Part shown: in pieces, positions 55,730-64,000 of the stretch
How the letters are laid out: every line of letters begins with the position of its first letter
Numbering within the stretch: the stretch's first letter is position 1
Notes under the pieces: generated by a model
Told to the model about the DNA's origin: nothing
Seen by the model: only the letters and a program-made list of their open reading frames with translations
The model's database searches: none
Assembly (NCBI GenBank): GCA_023362775.1
Contig: JALMGJ010000005.1
Span: 68,857,963-68,921,962, forward strand
Reading direction: 5' to 3'
Length of the DNA stretch: 64,000 bases
From: Charina bottae
Taxonomy: Eukaryota; Chordata; Lepidosauria; Squamata; Charinaidae
Made by a program: the position numbers and the translations under genes

Positions 55730-56170
55730 AAAATCGTTTACTTTATGTATATGGATACCACAGAAAATGTTAAAACATTTTTACAATAAACTTTCTGTTG
55801 GAGACGGAACTCTGGATATGGAACATTAATCTATATGGTTTGGCCTTGTCCTATTATTGTGCATTTTGAGCTGTCATCAACAGAATTCTTAATATATGTT
55901 TGGATCAATTGCTATGTGACATACACACATATGTTCTTCTTGGCTGTATCCCAGTAATTGGAATCTTTCAAGAATTGTGGATTTGCGGGCATGCAGGTTG
56001 ACTAAAAGAACAATGAAAGGAGAAATATATACCTGATTTGTAGGAATTTTGATTGTGCTGTTGATATGCATTGTTTCTCAAGTTTTGAATTAGCTTTGTT
56101 TTTCTTTTTACAAAGAGAGAAGGAAGAAGATTTTCAAAGACATGGTCAGTGTGCTTTTGGAGTTGTTCTT
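55730..56170 (+). pseudogene. L1-type ORF2 C-terminal relic
   Basis: The plus strand translates in broken frames to a MVWPCPIIVHF-like block, then LGCIPVIGIF and WICGHAG..KEQ, matching the order of the C-terminal region of L1 ORF2 (a WW-CP block followed by LLGCIP and the terminal basic segment). No 3'UTR or poly-A is attached. Weak but ordered similarity. Confidence 0.45.
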
Positions 56171-56304
56171 CTTTGTAAATAATTTTCATGCCTTTTTTCT
56201 CTTCACTTATTCTTAGTAATTTTGAAGTTGTGTTGATCCTTCAAAGCTATTTTATTTATTTGTTATTTTTTCTTGTTGATTACTGTGTATGTATGTATGT
56301 ATGT

Positions 56305-59300
56305 CCCCTTCATGGATCACTGCCTTGTCGTGGTGAAGGGGCTTGCGTAACTCAATGAAGTCAGGTCAAGAAGAACAGGTCATGACGGAGAGTTCTGACA
56401 AAACGTGGTCCAAAACTGGAGGAGGGAATGGCAAACCACTCCAGTATCCTTGCCAAGAAAACCCATGGACAGTATCAAAAGGCTAAAAGATATGACGCCG
56501 GAAGATGAGCCCCTCAGGTCGGAAGGTGTCCAAAATGCTACTGGGGAAGAGCGGAGGGCAATTCCGAGTAGCTCCAGAAAGAGTGAAACGTCTGGGCCAA
56601 AGCCGAAAGGACGCTCAGCTGTGGATGTGTCTGGAAGTGGAAGGAAAGTCCGATGCTGTAAAGAAAAATATTGCATAGGAACCTGGAATGTAAGATCTAT
56701 GAATCAAGGTAAGCTGGATGTGGTCAAACATGAGATGACAAGATTGAACATTGACATCTTGGGAATCAGCGAACTAAAATGGACAGGAATGGGCAAATTT
56801 AATTCAGGAGACCATTATATATACTACTGTGGGCAAGAATCCCTTAGAAGAAATGGAGTAGCTCTCATAGTCAATAAAAGAGTGGGAAAGGCAGTACTGG
56901 GGTACAACCTCAAAAACGACAGAATGCTTTCAGTTCGAATCCAAGGCAAACCATTCAACATCACAGTGATCCAAGTCTATGCCCCAACCACTGATGCCGA
57001 AGAAGCTGAAGTTGACCGGTTCTATGAAGACCTACAACACCTTCTAGAACTAACACCAAAAAAAGATGTCCTTTTCATCATAGGGGACTGGAATGCTAAA
57101 GTAGGAAGTCAAAAAATAACCGGAATAACAGGCAAGTTCGGCCTCGGAGTACAAAATGAAGCAGGGCAAAGGCTAATAGAGTTTTGTCAAGAGAACACGC
57201 TGGTCATAGCAAACACTCTTTTCCAACAACACAAGAGACGACTCTACACATGGACATCACCAGATGGTCAATACCGAAATCAGATTGATTATATACTTTG
57301 CAGCCAAAGATGGAGAAGCTCTATACAATCAGCAAAAACAAGACCTGGAGCTGACTGTGGCTCAGATCATGAGCTTCTTATCGCAAAATTTAGGCTTAAA
57401 TTGAAGAACGTAGAGAAAACCACTAGACCAATCAGGTATGACCTAAATCATATCCCTTATGAATATACAGTGGAGGTGAGGAATAGATTTAAAGGATTAG
57501 ATCTGGTAGACAGAGTGCCTGAAGAACTATGGATGGAGGTTCGTAACATTGTACAGGAGGTAGCAACTAAAATCATCCCAAAGAAAAAGAAATGCAAGAA
57601 AGCAAAGTGGCTGTCTGATGAGGCTTTCCAAATAGCTGAGGAAAGAAGGAAAGCAAAAGGCAAGGGAGAAAGGGAAAGATATAAACAACTGAATGCAGAA
57701 CTCCAGAGAATAGCAAGGAGAGATAAGAAGGCCTTCTTAAATGAACAATGCAAAGAAATCGAGGAAAACAATAGAATGGGAAAGACTAGAGATCTCTTCA
57801 AGAAAATCGGAGATATCAAGTGAACGTTTTGTGCAAAGATGGGCATGATAAAAGACAAAAAAGGCAGGGACCTAACAGAAGCAGAAGAGATTAAGAAGAG
57901 GTGGCAAGAATACACAGAAGAACTATACAAGAAAGATCTTAATATCCCTGATAAATACGATGGTGTGGTCACTGACCTTGAGCCGGACATCCTAGAGAGT
58001 GAAGTCAAGTGGGCCTTAGGAATCATTACTAACAACAAAGCTAGTGGAGAAGACAGTATCCCAGCTGAGCTATTCAAAATCCTAAAAGATGATGCTGTTA
58101 AAGTGCTGCACTCAATATGCCAACAAATTTTGAAAACTCAACAGTGGCCACAGGATTGGAAAAGGTCAGTTTACGTTCCAATTCCAAGGAAAGGCAATGC
58201 CAAAGAATGTTCAAACTACCGTACAATTGCGCTCATTTCACATGCTAGCAAGGTTATGCTCAAAATCCTACAAGCTAGGCTTCAGCAGTATGTGAACCGA
58301 GAACTACCAGAAGTGCAAGCTGGGTTTCGAAGAGGCAGAGGAACTAGAGATCAGATTGCCAACATTCACTGGATCATGGAAAAAGCAAGAGAGTTCCAGA
58401 AAAACATCTACTTCTGCTTCATTGACTACGCTAAAGCCTTTGATTGTGTGGATCACAACAAACTGTGGCAAATTCTTAAAGAGATGGGAGTACCAGACCA
58501 CCTTACCTGTCTCCTGAGAAACCTGTATGTGGGTCAAGAAGCAACAGTTAGAACCGGACATGGAACAACCGACTGGTTCAAAATTGGGAAAGGAGTACGA
58601 CAAGGCTGTATATTATCACCCTGCTTATTTAACTTATATGCAGAGTACATCATGAGAAATGCCGGGCTGGATGAATCACAAGCCGGAGTTAAGATTGCCA
58701 GGAGAAATATCAACAACCTCAGATATGCAGACAATACCACCCTAATGGCAGAAAGTGAAGAGGAACTAAAGGGCCTCTTGATGAGGGTGAAAGAGGAGAG
58801 TGCAAAAGCTGGCTTGAAACTCAACATTAAAAAAACCCAGATCATGGCATCTGGTCCCATCACTTCCTGGCAAATAGAAGGGGAGGAAATGGAAGCAGTG
58901 ACAGATTTTATTTTCTTGGGCTCCAAGATCACTGCAGACGGTGACTGCAGCCATGAAATTAAAAGACGCTTGCTCCTTGGGAGGAAAGCTATGGCAAACC
59001 TAGACAGCATATTAAAAAGCAGAGACATCACCTTGTCGACAAAGGTCCGTATAGTTAAAGCTATGGTTTTTCCAGTAGTAATGTATGGCTGTGAGAGTTG
59101 GACCATAAGGAAGGCTGAGCGCCGAAGAATTGATGCTTTCGAACTGTGGTGCTGGAGAAGACTCTTGAGAGTCCCTTGGACTGCAAGGAGGTCAAACCAG
59201 TCAATCCTAAAGGAAATCAACCCTGACTGCTCATTGGAAGGACAGAAGCTGAAGCTGAAGCTCAAATACTTTGGCCACCTAATGCGAAGAGAGGACTCAC

Positions 59301-59498
59301 TGGAAAAGACCCTGATGCTGGGAAAGACTGAAGGCAAAAGGAGAAGGGGATGGCAGAGGATGAGATGGTTAGATAGCATCACCAATGTAATGAACATGAA
59401 TTTGAGTAAACTCCGAGAGACAGTGGAGGACAGGAAGGCCTGGCGTGCTATGGTCCATGAGGTCACGAAGAGTCGGACACGACTAAACGACTGAACAA
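56305..59498 (+). mobile_element. Near full-length BovB LINE
   Basis: Starts CCCCTTCATGGATCACTGCC at 56305 and ends CGACTAAACGACTGAACAA at 59498, with TGTATGTATGTA-type repeats on both sides (56286-56304 and 59499-59521) that serve as target duplication, so it inserted at or created a GTAT repeat. About 3.2 kb, consistent with complete BovB. Confidence 0.95.
56405..59494 (+). pseudogene. BovB endonuclease-reverse transcriptase, one in-frame stop
   Basis: One reading frame of about 1030 codons, broken only by TGA at 57821-57823. The first 472 codons hold the apurinic endonuclease: IGTWNVRSMNQGK (Asn95), ISELKWTGMG (Glu123), IIGDWNAKVG (Asp228, Asn230) and GSDHELLIAKF (Asp321, His322). The remainder, open from 57839 in the same frame, holds the RT: KASGEDSIPAELFK, NYRTIALISHASKVMLK, AGFRRGRGTRDQ, motif A FIDYAKAFD, motif B GVRQGCILSPCLF and motif C as YADN (codons at about 58724-58735) where the family has YADD, then the usual C-terminus ending RTRLND. 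The likely natural start is the Met at residue 21 (MDSIKRLKDM). Two inactivating changes make it a recent but dead copy. Confidence 0.95.
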
Positions 59499-59521
59499 TG
59501 TATGTATGTAAGTATGTATGT

Positions 59522-59867
59522 AGACACACACATACAGACATATATTTTTTTTCCTTCTGGGCCATGGAGATTTATCTTAAATTCAGGGTCATCCTCTTTT
59601 TAATTAAATATACTAATACGATCAGTCACAATAATTGATCTGATAATTAATGTGTATATTCTTACTCTTTCAAGGTAAAAATTGTATTTTTAGGTTGCAT
59701 TATCCAAACACTGTTAAACTAGGATTTTTTTGTTGTTATTTCTTTAATTAACAATACTTTTAAACTAGAAAAGGCAAGAAAGTATAGAGCAGATGTTGCT
59801 ATTTGCACTAAACAAATTGTGATGGCCATAATCCTTGTCTGAAAAGAAATCCTATTTTTTAAGATCT
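59522..59867. other. No recognised gene
   Basis: About 350 bases of AT-rich flank. Confidence 0.5.
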
Positions 59868-60038
59868 TTCTCTCTATCTCTCTCTCTATATATCTCTCTC
59901 AATCTCTCAATCATCCATCCATCCATCATCTATCTATCATCTATCTATTGTATCTCTCTATCATCTATCATGTATCATCTATCATCTAATCTATCTACTG
60001 TATCTCTCTCTCTCTCATCCATCCATCATCTATCTATC

Positions 60039-60095
<57 letters not shown>

Positions 60096-60120
60096 CCACC
60101 TTTCCTCCTGGAGCTCAGGG
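59868..60120 (-). repeat. GATA microsatellite beside a LINE-type 3' tail
   Basis: 59868-60092 is a (CTAT/ATCT)n array with CATC variants, GATA on the minus strand. Its minus-strand 5' neighbour (60120-60093) reads CCCTGAGCTCCAGGAGGAAA then GGTGGAAGATAGATA, resembling a CR1/L2-group LINE terminus that runs directly into the repeat. Confidence 0.75.
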
Positions 60121-60966
60121 TGGCACACATTGTCTCCCAAAGCACCTTTTCTGAGTAATTTTCAAAGCATAGACAGCTGTACTATAGATAGTAGGAAATT
60201 CATACATAAATTTAGCCCTCTTATTCCTTTTGTCTCCTTCTCTTCTGTTTCTTTGTAAAGAAAGTACTAGCACAGGACTTTCCTCTAGTGGATAATAATA
60301 TGCTGACTTTGTGAAAGAAAATCTATACAATGTTTTACAATGTAATTAGATGATAAATATTAGCATGTGATATATTGGCCTGTTGACTTTTCCTAACAAG
60401 TATGCTCTAAATTATTTATTTAGTTATGCAAGCTTTGCCTTACTCTTCAGTTTAGCAGCTAATTTGCAAATTTCTAAAAAAGAAAACAGAATAAGCAGCT
60501 CCTTCCTTCATAATTATACTTTTTTCCTAATCACATAGACATAAAACAAAGTTGTAAATATTGGTGTTGCACATCTATTTTCACTTAATATATGGTTTCC
60601 ATAATAATGTGATTTGAGGGGCTGAGTGGGGTAGGGATTCAGGTTTGTGAAATGCCTTTATTATACTTGAAAATGATTGGACCCTGAATTGGTTTTTCAC
60701 TGATCCTTGGTTATTTGTTTAATTGGTTGTCTTGTTCGCTTTACCCATAAGTTTCTGATCAAAGTCATTACACTGCGCACAAGGAGAAACCCATAATAAC
60801 GATATACAAAAGGGAAATATGTGGAATTGAAATCAGTTCAGTTCTATAATTTTATTTGTTCTTAAACCAGGTTTTACCTCAGGGTGAGACTGAATTTGTT
60901 GACTTTAATCTTTGTTAGAAATGGCCTGCACAAATCCAAACTGATGCTGTATGTTGCAGATAGCTG

Positions 60967-60980
60967 GTTGTCATGGTAAC
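60967..60980. promoter_or_regulatory. Candidate RFX (X-box) site
   Basis: GTTGTCATGGTAAC matches the near-palindromic RFX consensus (GTTGCCATGGTAAC) at 13 of 14 positions. It lies in a repeat-free stretch (60850-61160). Binding is not shown. Confidence 0.35.
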
Positions 60981-61971
60981 TGTTGTGCAGTTTTTAATTC
61001 CACTTGGTGAGTAATACAGACACCGCGTTGGTGAATAAAGCATGGCTTTGCTTTACAAATATATAGCATTATCCATATCAGTGTTGCTAAATAAAATGAT
61101 GTTGTGTTCATGCACCTCTAGACACATCAATTTGGCTTATTGATATGGCTTTTTTCCCCTTCAGTTAAAAACCAGGCAATTTCTTTGGCATCAGTCAATC
61201 AGGGAAATGGAAGTCAAATAAAATTCTTCACAGATGCATAAATTAGATTATTGAAAGACAAATTACTTAACTATATAATGCATTAGAATTCTGTTCATCT
61301 AAATATGTGAGACAATGTATTGGCCCTGTGAAGTAGGCTAACGAGCATAGTAAGAATCAAAATGTAAGAATAACATGTTTTATGTAGCAGAAAATCAGAA
61401 TAGGTTTTGATCTCATTTCAATTCAATATACATCATACATGAATTTTTAAAAATCGTTAAGCTCCTTTTCATTGAATTACAAGATTTGCTGCAAATTCTA
61501 TTAAAAATGTTTTGTTATTTCCATCCCAATGCTATGCTTTCTTAAAAGAATAAAAATTACATGTATACATCGATTTTTGGGAATGTTGTTAAAATTCACA
61601 GATACCTTAACTAAATCACCCTGTTCTAGATTTATTTAATTTTTTTAAGTAGATATTATGAATGTTCCTCATGGGATAATATGATTATCTTGAAGAAGGA
61701 AACTAAGGGTTTTCTGGTAATTAATAATCCCTGAGTCCTTTGCATCCATCTTTTCTTAACCTCGTTTCATAAATACAGAGGCCAGGAACTGCAGGCAAGG
61801 CCAGACAGAAACTCGCAGGGAGGAGGAGACTGTTATAAATGGTTTGACACATAGTTTAATATTTCCCAAACAACTGTCTTCGGGATACTAAATCTAGTTA
61901 TTCATCTTAGTTAGCCTTTCAGCTGACATCAAGGGACACATTTGTAGGGTTTTTTTTCCATTATTGACTCC

Positions 61972-61972
<1 letters not shown>

Positions 61973-62020
<48 letters not shown>
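61973..62020. repeat. (CA)n microsatellite
   Basis: About 24 CA dinucleotides. Confidence 0.95.
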
Positions 62021-62022
<2 letters not shown>

Positions 62023-64000
62023 CCTTGTTCACTCTCTGAAGAGTCTCTTCTAGCTCTTGACTCTTAAATAATTGATTTTTCCACTCAGGTGCACAGAACA
62101 ACATTTTGAAACCACGAGATTGCAAAACTGCATGCACTTTGCTCACTGATGCATTAATTTTATTAAGTGGCTCCAAAACAAGATCTAGGTAGAGAATGCA
62201 GAAGCATCAGTTGGCAAAATTAATTTTATGTTTTATTTAAAAATATGATTGAAAGCTAGATATATTCCAGTTTGCACATGCTTTTTCCAACTAAACATAC
62301 ACAGGTAACATCATAAGTTTGTAAAATTCATAAGATGTATCAGTAAAAGCCTTAGAGAAAATGCACCCCTTGATAAGGCAAACTCCCAGACATTTATGTT
62401 TGTGAATATTTTAAATATTGCCTTATTTAAAAAAAATGTTGTTGTCAGAAACACAAACTATTAGTGAAAGTAATTACAAAATCATTAAAGGAAGATATAT
62501 ACAGAGTATATTCTAACTATTGCTATGATATGTCTAGAACAATTACGTAAATTCTTTCTAGTTCTATTTATGCTTGTTTCCTTTCTGAAATAACTAAAAT
62601 GGAGGATTTTTTTAAGTACATGTGGTCACTATATGTCATCCTGTTCTAATCATAAATTGTGCTAAGATGAATATAGTGTATTTTTTTAATTTCCAGACTG
62701 AAAAGTTATCCATCCTTTTTTTTCCTTTCAGAACCATGTGTTTTATGATTTCTAATAGTAAATCTAAGATATATTAGATTAACTGTGAGAATACATTCAA
62801 GAGCTGGTCATTTTCTGGTCTAACTAATCACTAGATTTAATCAAGGAAAAGATTCAAATTCTGTATTATGCTTTTCATGCTTGATTCAAACTTGATTCAT
62901 ACTTTTATTTCCTATTTGAATAAATCTTAATTCTCTTTTCCTATTCTATGAAGATGTCCATTGGTTTTTCTTCTGCCACTTTCAGATAATATGGAGGCTT
63001 AGGAGTATTGGAATTATACTGTTTGAAAAGCTCACATTCTTCCCCTTCCCACAATTATTTGACCAAGTCTTATCATTTCTCCATAAGAATGGTCCTGAGG
63101 GAATGGACATAATTATATTTATGTTTGCATAAGATCTACAGTAGTTACCAAAGTTATTCACGAACAGAAGCTGCAGGTCCATTTGATGGCTTTTGTATGA
63201 GGTCTAGGTAATTATGAGGAGGGTGTTAATAACATAATAAACCTCCTTTCTCTTTTCTCTTATACCCCTCATGTAGTACAAAGTGGAAACAGAACTGGAA
63301 AGCATTAGACATATCCAGTGGTCCCTAGGGCTCAATGACAGAGCTCGGGTCTGTAGGGCCATCAGATCCTCTTGCTGTTAAGCCCATCTAATGCCATTTC
63401 CACATACCTTCAGCAATATGCTTTCTGCCCATCCCTGATATGGGAGGAAACTATGTCCCTTTCAATCCCACCAACCCAACAGCAGTCTCTTTAATGTGCC
63501 TCTGCAGCAAGGCTGGTTAAGCTGCTTCCCACACAGAAAGTAAAGTATGTTACTTTCTGTACAGCAACTGGAGTGGGAGAAGATGTTGCGTGCTGCTTTT
63601 TCCAGCCCAGAAGAAGCAATCTCCCTTTAAACTCAGCAGGAGAGCTTAACTGGAGAATCTAATTACAGTAAATCCACTGAGGTGGGGGGATTGAATTTGC
63701 ACCAGAACAGAAGCTTACCCAACTGGTTATCTATGCTGTACCTCTTCTTCAAACTCTCCCATTGAATTTTTAAAGGGAGATTGAGGGGGAGCAAAAGTAA
63801 ATAAGTGGAAAGGAGACAATCAATAGCAAACCAATATGCTCTCCTGCCTTCCCCTTCTTTCTCCCATGTATGCATGTGGGCACATGTATGATAATGTGCT
63901 TGCTGGTTCTAGGGTTCAGTAAAAGGCTGAAAATTCCCGTATTAGGAAAAGTGACCTTGTGGAGCATGTTTCTAATCCTGCCAGAGCCAAAAAATGGGGA

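Larger units (their letters stand above)
60121..64000. other. AT-rich DNA without recognised gene
   Basis: Nearly 3.9 kb with no transposon I can recognise, apart from the CA tract and a possible RFX site listed separately. Short open frames (for example 62982-63182 and 63663-63967, minus) show no domain. Confidence 0.55.

Noticed and set aside
58534..59565. 343-codon minus-strand frame
   Set aside because: Antisense shadow of the BovB RT coding sequence.
59868..60092. Regular short repeats as a CRISPR array
   Set aside because: A tetranucleotide microsatellite without spacers, in a vertebrate genome.
1..64000. Host gene exons
   Set aside because: No open frame outside retroelements shows a recognisable host domain with plausible splice sites; the window is likely intergenic or intronic.

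Overview
The window is squamate-reptile nuclear DNA, probably from a snake or other toxicoferan lizard. No host protein-coding exon, rRNA, standalone tRNA gene or CRISPR array could be supported. The assignment rests on the repeat community: BovB LINEs, L2/CR1-group LINEs whose 3' tails read as TGGGCGG followed by (TAAA)n, an R4-clade LINE, a second RTE-like LINE, Penelope-like elements (PLEs), a copia retrotransposon, tRNA-headed reptile SINEs and a GATA microsatellite. The species call is inference; the element calls come from translated motifs and visible termini.

Layout. 0-12 kb holds a hAT MITE (461-740), three separate pieces of L2-group LINE on the minus strand (RT at 1.0-1.7 kb, C-terminus plus 3' tail at 4.8-5.6 kb fused to SINE sequence, 5'UTR plus endonuclease at 6.4-8.6 kb), BovB/RTE fragments and a SINE. 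12-24 kb holds a PLE endonuclease fragment, an L1-type 3'UTR, a candidate LTR, a 4 kb RTE-like LINE with an uninterrupted 1133-codon ORF (15158-18559, minus), an old BovB relic, a large SINE, a palindromic PLE insertion and a solo LTR. 24-40 kb is mostly unannotated AT-rich DNA with a Tc1/mariner-type MITE, SINEs, an internally deleted L1-like unit, a copia 5' end (LTR, primer site, gag) and a PLE reverse transcriptase. 40-56 kb holds four minus-strand copies of one unclassified LINE family (called LINE-X here), one carrying a solo LTR that itself carries a SINE; an R4 element; two more palindromic PLE insertions; a 743 bp fold-back MITE; and a SINE. 56.3-59.5 kb is a near full-length BovB broken by one in-frame stop and a changed RT active-site residue. 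The remainder is AT-rich DNA with GATA and CA microsatellites and a possible RFX-type site.

How the parts relate. Nothing here forms an operon-like system. The relationships are those of retrotransposition: autonomous LINEs (BovB, L2, RTE-like) and SINEs that share or may use their 3' ends; PLE insertions whose 3' regions carry hammerhead-like ribozyme motifs and lie as inverted pairs between target-site duplications; and nested insertions that give a relative chronology. The parts most worth a second look are the palindromic PLEs, the uninterrupted RTE-like ORF with a C-terminal C2H2 finger, the SINE-SINE-L2 chimera at 4.8-5.9 kb, and the two similar 248 bp LTRs.
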